NCBI GenBank assembly: GCA_023439505.1
Contig: JAEXNR010000062.1
Coordinates: forward strand, 186,001-250,000
Direction of reading: 5' to 3'
DNA: 64,000 bases
Source: Bacillota bacterium
Lineage (GTDB): Bacteria; Bacillota; Clostridia; Lachnospirales; Lachnospiraceae
Below the pieces are notes generated by a model that was not told the origin of the DNA, ran no database searches, and saw only the letters and a program-made list of their open reading frames with translations. Numbering within the stretch: the stretch's first letter is position 1; the number at the start of each line of letters is the position of its first letter. A program made the translations under genes and the position numbers. This document shows positions 32,324 through 40,961 of the stretch, in pieces.

Positions 32324-34387
32324 ATGTCAAATATTTTTGCAAATGAACCAATGCTTGAAATGTTTCTGTTTGAAACATCACAGATGATCGGGCAGTTAGA
32401 AGAAAATATATTACGGGCAGAAAAAGATGAGGGATTTAAAGAATCTGTAATTCATGAGGTTTTCCGGATCATGCATACCATTAAGGGCTCAGCGGCAATG
32501 ATGATGTTCGAAAATATTTCAAATCTGGCGCATTCTTTGGAAGATATTTTCTATTTTCTTCGAGAGGAGAAACCAAAGAACATAGATTATTCCTCTTTGA
32601 GTGACCTGGTATTTGAAGGGGTCGACTTTATAAAATTGGAGCTGGAGAAGATTAAAAACAATGATAGTGCCGACGGGGATTCCCGGCCATTAATCAGAAA
32701 GCTGCATCAGTTTTTATCTGAGTTAAAGGGGGGGCAGGGTACGGAAGCTCCTATGCAGAAGGAAAATGATAAAATAAAACAGCAGTATTATATCAGCCAG
32801 TCAAAAGTCTCATCCACCAACTATCTTTTTGCTTATAAAGCGGTGATATATTTCGAGGATGGATGTGAAATGGAAAATATTAGAGCTTATACCCTTGTTC
32901 ACCATTTAAAAGATCATACTGACGAAGTAAATTATATACCACAGGATATTATTGATAATGACGAAAGTATAGAAGTGATACGAAACAACGGATTTCAGAT
33001 ATACTTTAAGACCAACGATGAATACGAGAAAGTGTGGGAGTTCTTTCAGCAAACCATATTTTTAAAAAGTCTGGACCTGATAAAGCTTGAATGTGAGGAA
33101 GAAATGAAGCAATTTTATCAGAATGGATCTGAGATGAGTGAACATGTCAGAATACCGGATATGGGGAACGTATTACAGCGGGATACCGAAAAGCAAGACA
33201 ATCCAATAAATACGGTAACTCCAAGTATCATAAGCGTCAGTGTGGCAAAGTTGGACAAGCTGATGGATCTGGTGGGAGAGATGGTGATTTCTGAAGCCAT
33301 GGTAATCCAGAATCCGGATCTAAAGGGCTTAACACTTGATAATTTTGAAAAAGCTGCACGACAGCTGAACAAGATAACCAGTGAATTGCAGGATATCGTC
33401 ATGGCAATCCGGATGGTGCCCTTGTCGGCTACCTTTCATAAAATGAACCGTATTACAAGAGATATGTGCAAGAAACTTGAGAAGAATGTAAGACTGGAGA
33501 TTATTGGGGAAGAGACTGAGGTTGATAAGAATATCATAGAGCATATTTCAGATCCGCTGATGCATCTTGTAAGAAATGCTCTCGATCATGGAATTGAAAC
33601 TGCCGTGGACAGGGAACATACTGGAAAACCAAGGGAGGCAACGGTAACTTTGGAGGCCAAGAGCGCCGGAAGCGATGTCCTAATCAGCGTCAGAGATGAT
33701 GGCAGGGGACTCAATAAGGAAGTTATTTTAAATAAAGCAAGAGAGCATGGACTTTTATATAAGAATGTTGAGGATTACTCAGACCGTGAAATTTATCAGT
33801 TGATTCTGCTTCCGGGCTTTTCTACCAAGGATACGGTAACGGAGTTCTCCGGCAGGGGTGTGGGAATGGATGTGGTTTCAAAAAACATTGAGGAGATCGG
33901 TGGGTCTGTCAGTGTTGAGAGCAGCAGGGGAAAAGGAACGAACATTACGTTAAAAATCCCGCTTACCTTAGCAATTATAGACGGCATGAATATTAAAGTG
34001 GGAAATTCCAATTATACGATACCGATTATCTCCATCAAAGAATCCTTCCGGCCAAAGGGGAAGGATCTCATTTGTGATCCTGACGGGAACGAGATGATCA
34101 TGGTGAGAGGGCAATGCTTTCAAATTCTCAGGCTTCACAGACTGTATCAGGTTCAAACTGAGGTTACAAATCTGATGGAAGGGATCATGATTATGGTAGA
34201 ACAGGATGAAAATAATCTGTGTATTTTTGCAGATGAGCTAATTGGACAACAACAGGTTGTTGTGAAGACATTGCCCCAATACATCAAGAAAATAAAAAAA
34301 ATCGATGGAATAACAGGATGTACTCTGTTAGGCGATGGTAATATCAGTTTAATTCTGGATGTGGCAGGATTAATGAATATAGATTAA
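32324..34387 (+). CDS. cheA: chemotaxis histidine kinase CheA
   Basis: A 687-residue CheA. The P1 Hpt domain has phosphorylatable His51 in RIMHTIKGSAAMM. A P2-like region (about residues 150-265) follows, then P3 dimerisation (VAKLDKLMDLVGEMVISE). The P4 ATPase has the N box in LVRNALDHGIE, the G boxes RDDGRGL and GRGVGMDVV, and GKGTNITLKIPLT. The P5 CheW-like domain is C-terminal. It autophosphorylates in response to MCP signals and passes phosphate to CheY and CheB. The ATG follows AAGGGGG. cheW follows in 37 bp. Confidence 0.95.
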   Translation: MSNIFANEPMLEMFLFETSQMIGQLEENILRAEKDEGFKESVIHEVFRIMHTIKGSAAMMMFENISNLAHSLEDIFYFLREEKPKNIDYSSLSDLVFEGVDFIKLELEKIKNNDSADGDSRPLIRKLHQFLSELKGGQGTEAPMQKENDKIKQQYYISQSKVSSTNYLFAYKAVIYFEDGCEMENIRAYTLVHHLKDHTDEVNYIPQDIIDNDESIEVIRNNGFQIYFKTNDEYEKVWEFFQQTIFLKSLDLIKLECEEEMKQFYQNGSEMSEHVRIPDMGNVLQRDTEKQDNPINTVTPSIISVSVAKLDKLMDLVGEMVISEAMVIQNPDLKGLTLDNFEKAARQLNKITSELQDIVMAIRMVPLSATFHKMNRITRDMCKKLEKNVRLEIIGEETEVDKNIIEHISDPLMHLVRNALDHGIETAVDREHTGKPREATVTLEAKSAGSDVLISVRDDGRGLNKEVILNKAREHGLLYKNVEDYSDREIYQLILLPGFSTKDTVTEFSGRGVGMDVVSKNIEEIGGSVSVESSRGKGTNITLKIPLTLAIIDGMNIKVGNSNYTIPIISIKESFRPKGKDLICDPDGNEMIMVRGQCFQILRLHRLYQVQTEVTNLMEGIMIMVEQDENNLCIFADELIGQQQVVVKTLPQYIKKIKKIDGITGCTLLGDGNISLILDVAGLMNID

Positions 34388-34424
34388 AAAAAATATAATT
34401 GAAAATACAAAGGAGAAGATGCGG

Positions 34425-34919
34425 ATGAATCAGGAACCAATCAATATGGAAGAGTTAGAAGAGGATACGCAAAAAGGAAGATTCCTGACGTTTCAGTTGG
34501 ATCAGGAGGGCTATGGGATTGATATTAAGTATGTCACAGAGATTATCGGAATCCAGGAAATAACCAAAGTACCTGAGCTGCCTGAATATGTGAAAGGGAT
34601 TATTAATCTGAGAGGAAAAATTATTCCGGTCATGGATGTCAGACTTCGTTTTAAAAAAGAACCGAAGGAATATAGTGACAGAACATGCGTCATTGTAATT
34701 GACATTGAGGAGTTATCCATCGGACTTATTGTGGATAGTGTATCAGAAGTTGTTTCCATCCCGGAGAAGGATATGGTGGCGCCTCCACAGATCAACAAAG
34801 GATCTCAAAACAGATTTATCAAAAATATCGGCAAAGTGGGATCCGAAGTGAAATTATTATTGGACAGCATGAAACTTTTAACCGGAGATGAAATTCAGGA
34901 GATCGAAGCTTCTGTATAA
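34425..34919 (+). CDS. cheW: chemotaxis coupling protein CheW
   Basis: A 164-residue CheW-like domain protein that links MCPs to CheA. The typical sequence includes FQLDQEGYGIDIKYVTEII, LPEYVKGIINLRGKIIPVMD and GLIVDSVSEVV. The ATG at 34425 stands nine bases after AAGGAG, better than the one at 34419. It is followed in 16 bp by the MCP gene, so the signalling complex is encoded together. Confidence 0.94.
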   Translation: MNQEPINMEELEEDTQKGRFLTFQLDQEGYGIDIKYVTEIIGIQEITKVPELPEYVKGIINLRGKIIPVMDVRLRFKKEPKEYSDRTCVIVIDIEELSIGLIVDSVSEVVSIPEKDMVAPPQINKGSQNRFIKNIGKVGSEVKLLLDSMKLLTGDEIQEIEASV

Positions 34920-34935
34920 GGAATGGAGGAGAGCT

Positions 34936-36648
34936 ATGAAAGCATATTTAAATTTAAAAATCGGCACAAAATTAGTGCTCGCATTTATTGTTGTGGCTTT
35001 AATTGCAGGTGTGGTTGGGATTGTCGGAGTTTATAATATTCAAAATATCAGCAGGTTAGACAGTGAGATGTACGAAAAACATACGAAGCCCATGCCTGAT
35101 TTATCTACGGTGGCCCGGGCTTATTTAAGACAGCGTGTTGCATTACGTAATTTATATATTGAAAAAGATGTGAGTAAATTGCAAGGATATATTGATGAGT
35201 TTCATACACAGGGTCAAAATATCGCGGATAGCTTAAAGAGATTTGATGATAGCTTTGATGAGCCCCAGATACAACAGCAGATTGATACTATGTCTGATGC
35301 ATTAGAGCAGTTTAATGCAATAAGTGATCAGATCATCACAGAAGTACAAAATAAGCAAATGGATGCGGCATATGAGTTACTTACCGGAGATCAGGGAACA
35401 CAGATTGGAAATACACTTAGAATTGTAATTGATGAGTTACTGCAAGAGATGACCGACAATGCAAAAGAAAGTGCAGATAATAATACGAACTCTGCAAATA
35501 ATGCCACGATTATGATGCTTGCCGTGGTGTTCGCCGGAATGCTCCTTGCCGTTATTCTTGGAATCACCATATCAAAAATCATCAGTAAGCCGGTAAATCA
35601 AATAGCAAATGCGGCACAACAGCTTGCTGCCGGGGACTTAAATATATCGGTAGAGGTAACAAGTAAGGACGAGGTTGGAAAACTGGCAGAAGCATTTGGC
35701 ATGATGATCGATAATCTGAATGAGGTGTTAACCAATGTCGCAAGTGCCTCAGAACAGGTTGCATCCGGTTCCAAGCAGATCTCAGATTCCAGTCTTGCTT
35801 TATCCCAGGGAGCCACAGAACAGGCTAGCTCAGTGGAAGAGCTGACAGCTTCCTTAGAAGAGATGTCTTCACAGACAAAACTGAATGCACAGAATGCGAA
35901 TCAGGCAAATGAATTGTCTGAAGATGCTAAATCTCATGCAATGGTTGGAAATGATCAGATGAAGGAAATGTTAAAGGCAATGGAAGAAATCAATGAGTCT
36001 TCCAATAATATTTCTAAGATCATAAAAGTAATTGATGATATTGCATTCCAAACGAATATTCTGGCTTTGAATGCTGCGGTTGAGGCAGCCAGGGCAGGAC
36101 AGCATGGCAAAGGGTTTGCTGTTGTTGCGGAGGAGGTAAGAAATCTTGCGGCCAGATCTGCAAATGCAGCAAAAGAGACAACGGACATGATCGAAGGGTC
36201 GATCAAAAAGGTTGAAAATGGTACAAAAATTGCGAAGGATACTGCAGAGGCACTGGGCAAAATTGTTACAGGTGTAGATAAGGTGGCGATCCTGATCAAT
36301 GATATTTCAGTTGCATCGAATGAGCAATCCCTGGGTATCGGTCAGATCAATCAAGGATTGATACAGGTATCCCAGGTAGTTCAGACCAATTCGGCAACTT
36401 CGGAGGAGACTGCGTCAGCAAGTGAAGAATTGTCCAGCCAGGCTTCCATGCTTCAAAAGATGGTTAGTCGCTTTAAATTAAGAAATATCAGAAAACGCAA
36501 TCATGAGGAAGAGATCAGCCCCGAGGTAATGAGCATGATTGAAAATTTGTCTGATAAAAAAAAAGCTGATATCAAAAACACAAGATATCAGGAAACAGGA
36601 AGGAAGAACAGAATTACATTGACAGACACCGAATTTGGAAAGTATTAA
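34936..36648 (+). CDS. methyl-accepting chemotaxis protein with four-helix-bundle sensor
   Basis: A 570-residue transmembrane receptor. TM1 spans about residues 12-33. An extracytoplasmic four-helix-bundle sensor of about 155 residues (4HB_MCP type) follows, then TM2 at about 190-212 and HAMP at about 213-265. The cytoplasmic coiled coil has the conserved hairpin tip containing DDIAFQTNILALNAAVEAA and FAVVAEEVRNLA. The C-terminal tail after KRNHEEE is charged and lacks a CheR-tethering pentapeptide. The ATG follows GGAGGAGAG. The ligand is unknown; four-helix-bundle sensors typically bind small molecules at the dimer interface. Confidence 0.93.
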   Translation: MKAYLNLKIGTKLVLAFIVVALIAGVVGIVGVYNIQNISRLDSEMYEKHTKPMPDLSTVARAYLRQRVALRNLYIEKDVSKLQGYIDEFHTQGQNIADSLKRFDDSFDEPQIQQQIDTMSDALEQFNAISDQIITEVQNKQMDAAYELLTGDQGTQIGNTLRIVIDELLQEMTDNAKESADNNTNSANNATIMMLAVVFAGMLLAVILGITISKIISKPVNQIANAAQQLAAGDLNISVEVTSKDEVGKLAEAFGMMIDNLNEVLTNVASASEQVASGSKQISDSSLALSQGATEQASSVEELTASLEEMSSQTKLNAQNANQANELSEDAKSHAMVGNDQMKEMLKAMEEINESSNNISKIIKVIDDIAFQTNILALNAAVEAARAGQHGKGFAVVAEEVRNLAARSANAAKETTDMIEGSIKKVENGTKIAKDTAEALGKIVTGVDKVAILINDISVASNEQSLGIGQINQGLIQVSQVVQTNSATSEETASASEELSSQASMLQKMVSRFKLRNIRKRNHEEEISPEVMSMIENLSDKKKADIKNTRYQETGRKNRITLTDTEFGKY

Positions 36649-36704
36649 TCTGAATTTGGTTGATAGAAAGTAAAGATAGATTACCGTAAAGGAGGGGAAA
36701 TCTC

Positions 36705-37106
36705 TTGAAAATTTTGATTGCAGAAGATGATTTGGTAAGCAGAAAGTTTTTATTTAAGTTTTTATCCCAATATGGCGATTGTGATTTAGTGGTGGACGGT
36801 TTGGAGGCCCTGGATGCTTATTTAATTGCGCGAAAGGAAAATAGTCCCTATGATTTGATCTGCTTAGACATTATGATGCCAAAAATAGATGGCGTTAAGG
36901 TACTAAAGCAGATCCGGGATATGGAGGAAAAGAAAGAACTATCTCAGGAAAATCATACAAAGGTTTTTATGACAACTGCTCTTGGAGAGACGCAGCTGGT
37001 GCAGAACGCTTTTGATATCGGATGTGATGCATACGCTGTGAAGCCGCTGGATATTAAAAAACTTACAGAAGTACTGCTCAAGCTGGAATTAATACCTTTC
37101 AGATAG
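36705..37106 (+). CDS. stand-alone response-regulator receiver protein
   Basis: A 133-residue receiver without output domain. The phosphoacceptor is Asp55 in CLDIMMPKIDG, the acidic pair lies in IAEDD, the switch threonine in MTTALG and the lysine in VKPLD. It starts at TTG after AAAGGAGGGG. It may be a phosphate sink, a second CheY-like output, or the partner of the hybrid kinase that follows 178 bp later under its own promoter. Confidence 0.9.
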   Translation: MKILIAEDDLVSRKFLFKFLSQYGDCDLVVDGLEALDAYLIARKENSPYDLICLDIMMPKIDGVKVLKQIRDMEEKKELSQENHTKVFMTTALGETQLVQNAFDIGCDAYAVKPLDIKKLTEVLLKLELIPFR

Positions 37107-37221
37107 AAATTATATGGAACTTATAAAATCTACGCGTACTGAAATCATATTCATGGCCTTGAATGGGGAGTGAACTGTAACAAAATCATAAAATTCATTG
37201 CAATGATTAATTTTACCTGTA

Positions 37222-37250
37222 TTGACTTTGAAAATAAATGTAATTATAAT
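37222..37250 (+). promoter_or_regulatory. promoter of the hybrid kinase gene
   Basis: TTGACT (37222-37227), a 17-bp spacer and TATAAT (37245-37250), 35 bp before the start codon. Confidence 0.75.
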
Positions 37251-37284
37251 ATTTTTGTATATTTTCATGCAAAGGGTGAAATGA

Positions 37285-39933
37285 ATGCGAAGAAACAGTA
37301 CTTATTATAAAATGATAGCGAAGTATAAGAATCAGAATAGTGGAATGATAACGGTTGATGAGAAGGGAAATGTTATATCAATTGATTCAAAGTCAGAACA
37401 TCTTCTGGGACTGGGAAGAGATGATATCGCCGGAAACCATATGAAAGTATTATTTCAACATTGCCCGAAAGAGATGAAATCATACTTATTAAGTTCATTC
37501 CACTATTCCATTCAATATCATAGTTTGATTAATCTGAATCGAATAAAAATATATAACCCCATTCGCAACAAGGAAATAATCTGTGATATTGTGATTGCTC
37601 CGGTGGAAGATGATTTGAATTCCATGAATGTGGCAATCATGATATTTATCAATGTACACAGGCAAAAGACGATAAGAAGAGGTGAAAAATCAGGAACTTA
37701 TGCTTTGAGAGTTCCCCGAAAAGAGGGAACGATATTAGATATAATTCCAGGCTTTGTGTGGAAGGTAGATACAGAACATAAGCTTGAATATATAAATAAA
37801 GCAGGGATCAAATTCACCGGTATCGCGTTTTCCGGATTAGTGGAAGAAGGTTGGTTAAATCTGATTCATCCTGATGATATCTCATTACTTGAAGCAGAGT
37901 ACAGTAAAACTTTACAGGATCAGGAGCAATTTCAATATGTACTGAGGGTAAGGCGCTATGATGGAGAATATCGTTATTGCAGCGTGGAAGGAAGGCCCTG
38001 CTATAATCAACAAAAGGAACTTACCGGTTATGTTGGACTGGCAACAGATATTACAGATCAAAAAAAGTCTGAGATCCAATATCGTTCGTTGTTTGTGAAT
38101 ATGAAATGCGGTTACGTTTACCTCCATACGATCTGTGATGTACATGGGGAATGGATTGATTTCTCTGTCAAAGAGATGAATGAGCAATATAAGAGATTAT
38201 TCAGCTTATCGAAAAATCAAGTGGTTGGATTAACATATTCTCAATTGTTTCCTCAAAAATATAATGAAATTGTGGAACGTCTAAGATATCATAAAGAACA
38301 CTTATTAAATGGCAAAACAGTGGCTGTGGATGAGTATTATTCAGAATTCTATGATAAGTGGCTCTCAGCAAGTGTGTACTCCCCTCAGAAGGATACATTG
38401 GTAATTATTCTGATGGATATTACGGATAAGAAACTGGTGGAAAGAAATTTAATACTTGCCAAAGAGGCGGCTGAGTCTGCCAATAAAGCCAAAAGTGAAT
38501 TCCTGGCGAATATGAGTCATGAGATCAAAACGCCCATCAATGGAATCATGGGGATGTTAGATCTTACACTATTGACAGACCTGACCAGTGAGCAGCGGGA
38601 AAAGCTGAAAACCGCAAAAAACTGTGCATTTACTTTAATACATATCATCAATGATATTCTTGATTTGTCCAGATTGGAAGCTGGTAAGACGTCGATTCAG
38701 CTGGGTGAATTTGATGTCTATCATATGATTGATACGATTCAAAAGACACATTTGGTGGAGGCCAGGAAAAAGAATCTTGAGTTCATCAGTGATATTTCAC
38801 CATCCGTTCCCCGTGTTTTAATCGGGGATCAGCAAAGACTGCAGCAAATAATAGATAATTTGATAAACAATGCAATCAAATATACAATGGAAGGGAAAAT
38901 TGAATTATTCGTTCAGGCAGAACCTGTCGGAACGGAAAAGATGAAACTCAAAATTGTAATTTCTGATACGGGTATTGGTATCGCCAAAGAAAATATGGAG
39001 TTATTATTTCACAGGTTCAGCCAGGTCGATCTTACTTTTGCAAAGAAATACGGAGGCAGTGGATTAGGACTTTCCATATCAAAACAACTGGTAGAACTGA
39101 TGGGAGGATGCATTGGAGCTGAGAGTCAGGAAGGAATGGGCAGTACATTCTACTTTACCATAGATCTTTCCATCGGAAGCGATTATGAAATTACGCTGCA
39201 GCGTATGGAAGATGAGGGATGGGCGCCGGTCAGAAGGATTCTTCTTGTTGAAGATGATATTATTAATCAAAAGGTGATCAAAGAAATGCTGGAAGAAGGC
39301 GGTCATACGGTAGCCATTGCCAATAGTGGGATGGAAGCATTAAAGGTATTTCAAAAGGAGCCGATTGATGTTATATTAATGGATATACAAATGCCGGGGA
39401 TGAATGGTGTTGAGACCGCGAAAAGAATCCGTATGCTCAAACCATCGGGGGAATCTGTTCCAATCATTGCATTAACCGCATATATGTTACATGGGGATAC
39501 AGAGCAGTTATCAGAGATGGGAATGGATGGATACCTATCGAAGCCCATCCAATTGCAGGAACTGTATCAGATGGTAGATCATATGGCATCACGTAAAGAA
39601 GAAGAAATACAATCCTTCCCGGAACAAGAGCCAAACGACTTAATTCTCAGTGTGCCCGGGGAAATGAAGCACCATTTTGAAATTCAGGAAATCGAATTGG
39701 ATTTAAAGATTATGATCTCGGCGATTGGTAACAATAATCCTGAATTAATGGAATACATGGTGGATGATATGATTGAGATTTCCAAAAATATCGGAGAAAA
39801 AGAACTGCAGCACGCTGCGTATCTGATTAAAACAGAATTAGAACGGAGAAACATGGCTGAAGTAATGGTATTAATTGATGAATTGAGCAACTTAATTCAT
39901 CAATTATTAACACAGATCAATCAGATCACCTGA
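37285..39933 (+). CDS. PAS-rich hybrid sensor histidine kinase
   Basis: An 882-residue soluble kinase with no membrane segment. Three PAS-like domains come first (about residues 15-125, 145-260 with the PAC motif GYVGLATDITDQKKSE, and 265-390). A HisKA dimer domain has phosphoacceptor His412 in NMSHEIKTPING. The HATPase has the N box LINNAIKYT, DTGIGI and YGGSGLGLSI. A C-terminal receiver has Asp700 in LMDIQMPGMNG. The last 110 residues are helical but show no histidine in an Hpt context, so a separate Hpt would be needed for a full relay. Its position after the che genes suggests a cytosolic redox or metabolite input (inference). Confidence 0.9.
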   Translation: MRRNSTYYKMIAKYKNQNSGMITVDEKGNVISIDSKSEHLLGLGRDDIAGNHMKVLFQHCPKEMKSYLLSSFHYSIQYHSLINLNRIKIYNPIRNKEIICDIVIAPVEDDLNSMNVAIMIFINVHRQKTIRRGEKSGTYALRVPRKEGTILDIIPGFVWKVDTEHKLEYINKAGIKFTGIAFSGLVEEGWLNLIHPDDISLLEAEYSKTLQDQEQFQYVLRVRRYDGEYRYCSVEGRPCYNQQKELTGYVGLATDITDQKKSEIQYRSLFVNMKCGYVYLHTICDVHGEWIDFSVKEMNEQYKRLFSLSKNQVVGLTYSQLFPQKYNEIVERLRYHKEHLLNGKTVAVDEYYSEFYDKWLSASVYSPQKDTLVIILMDITDKKLVERNLILAKEAAESANKAKSEFLANMSHEIKTPINGIMGMLDLTLLTDLTSEQREKLKTAKNCAFTLIHIINDILDLSRLEAGKTSIQLGEFDVYHMIDTIQKTHLVEARKKNLEFISDISPSVPRVLIGDQQRLQQIIDNLINNAIKYTMEGKIELFVQAEPVGTEKMKLKIVISDTGIGIAKENMELLFHRFSQVDLTFAKKYGGSGLGLSISKQLVELMGGCIGAESQEGMGSTFYFTIDLSIGSDYEITLQRMEDEGWAPVRRILLVEDDIINQKVIKEMLEEGGHTVAIANSGMEALKVFQKEPIDVILMDIQMPGMNGVETAKRIRMLKPSGESVPIIALTAYMLHGDTEQLSEMGMDGYLSKPIQLQELYQMVDHMASRKEEEIQSFPEQEPNDLILSVPGEMKHHFEIQEIELDLKIMISAIGNNNPELMEYMVDDMIEISKNIGEKELQHAAYLIKTELERRNMAEVMVLIDELSNLIHQLLTQINQIT

Positions 39934-40004
39934 TTATTATGCATGAATGGAATCATAGCATTACCTGCGAGACTAAAACTTAAAAACAGCAAAGGAGAAC
40001 TATT

Positions 40005-40316
40005 ATGGTACGTCATATTGTAGGGTGGAATTTTGCACCGGGAATGAGTGAAGAGGAGAAGAAGGTAAATACTTCTTTAATCAAGACGGAATTAGAAAAA
40101 CTTAAGACGATAATACCGGGAATCATCTCGATACAGGTATTAACCTGTCCGCTTGACACATCGGAATCTGATCTTATGCTGGATAGCGTTTTTGAAAATG
40201 AAGAAGCACTGAAATCATATACGGTACATCCGGAACATGTAAAGGTTGCAACAACCTATGTCAGACCGGTTACTATGGATCGGAAATGCCTGGATTTTTC
40301 CATGCACGATCTGTAG
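40005..40316 (+). CDS. Dabb-domain (stress-responsive alpha/beta barrel) protein
   Basis: A 103-residue protein of the Dabb fold (dimeric alpha/beta barrel). It starts with VRHIVGWNF, the typical first strand of the family. The central helix EEEKKVNTSLIKTELEKL follows, then the C-terminal strand VTMDRKCLDFSM. Such proteins are small cytosolic dimers, some of which are enzymes or stress proteins; no function can be assigned. The ATG follows AAAGGAGAAC. It precedes a DUF1294 gene by 43 bp. Confidence 0.8.
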   Translation: MVRHIVGWNFAPGMSEEEKKVNTSLIKTELEKLKTIIPGIISIQVLTCPLDTSESDLMLDSVFENEEALKSYTVHPEHVKVATTYVRPVTMDRKCLDFSMHDL

Positions 40317-40359
40317 AAAGAGCATAAGCTACTTACTGGAAAGAGAATACGGAGTTGAA

Positions 40360-40644
40360 ATGGAAAAAATTATTAATACCCTGATTTTTGTCTATTATCT
40401 CATGATGAATGGGCTTGGATTTATACTGATGGAAATAGATAAAAAGAAGGCGAGAAAACAGGAATGGCGTATTTCCGAACGGACGTTATTATTGACGGCT
40501 TTTTTAGGAGGAGGATTGGGATCGTTGATGGGGATGAGATTTTTTCATCATAAGACGAGACATGTTAAGTTTCAAATCCTTATCCCTATTTCTATTTTTG
40601 TTAATGTTTTGTTAATTTATTGTTTTTATCACTATATTGATTAA
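40360..40644 (+). CDS. DUF1294 small membrane protein
   Basis: A 94-residue protein with an N-terminal membrane helix (NTLIFVYYLMMNGLGFILM), a basic segment including the family motif MEIDKKKARKQEWRI, then a glycine-rich helix (FLGGGLGSLMGM) with FFHHKTRHVKF, and a final helix. This pattern, with a DK-A and HKT-K-F signature, is the DUF1294 family of unknown function. The ATG follows GGAG. An intrinsic terminator lies directly after it. Confidence 0.85.
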   Translation: MEKIINTLIFVYYLMMNGLGFILMEIDKKKARKQEWRISERTLLLTAFLGGGLGSLMGMRFFHHKTRHVKFQILIPISIFVNVLLIYCFYHYID

Positions 40645-40648
40645 ATCG

Positions 40649-40685
40649 ATCCGGTACAGTCCTTCTTGATGTACCGGATTTTTAT
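40649..40685 (+). terminator. terminator after DUF1294 gene
   Basis: ATCCGGTAC (40649-40657) pairs perfectly with GTACCGGAT (40671-40679), followed by TTTTTAT. Confidence 0.9.
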
Positions 40686-40781
40686 GTCAATATGTTGTTG
40701 ATATTGATGATCTTTTGTTTTGAATTATGGGAAAAAAGGTAAATAATAAACAAAATATAAGAAAAACAGGAACGGAAAGTG

Positions 40782-40836
40782 TTGACAAACTTTAAAGATT
40801 TTGATACGATTGCTTTAAAGTGCCGATGCTTTAAAG
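40782..40836 (+). promoter_or_regulatory. promoter with three CTTTAAAG palindromes ahead of the symporter
   Basis: TTGACA (40782-40787), a 17-bp spacer and TACGAT (40805-40810) form a good sigma-A promoter. The eight-base palindrome CTTTAAAG occurs at 40790-40797 (in the spacer), 40813-40820 and 40829-40836 (just past the -10 box), and a half-copy GTTAAAG follows at 40838. The placement over the promoter suggests a repressor operator. A 130-base leader to the symporter start holds another imperfect hairpin (ATCGC...GGCGAT). Confidence 0.65.
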
Positions 40837-40961
40837 CGTTAAAGTGTAAAAGATGTCGGTATATCGCACGCTAATCCCGCGGGCGATAATTTAATCTTCA
40901 TATCAAGTATTAACAGTGATCAGAATGCTGCCAGCCGGCACAGAAACGGGGGAAACCATGC

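Noticed and set aside
39600..39933. Hpt domain at the C-terminus of the hybrid kinase
   Set aside because: The region is helical, but there is no histidine followed by the Lys-Gly-Ser type context of an Hpt phosphoacceptor.
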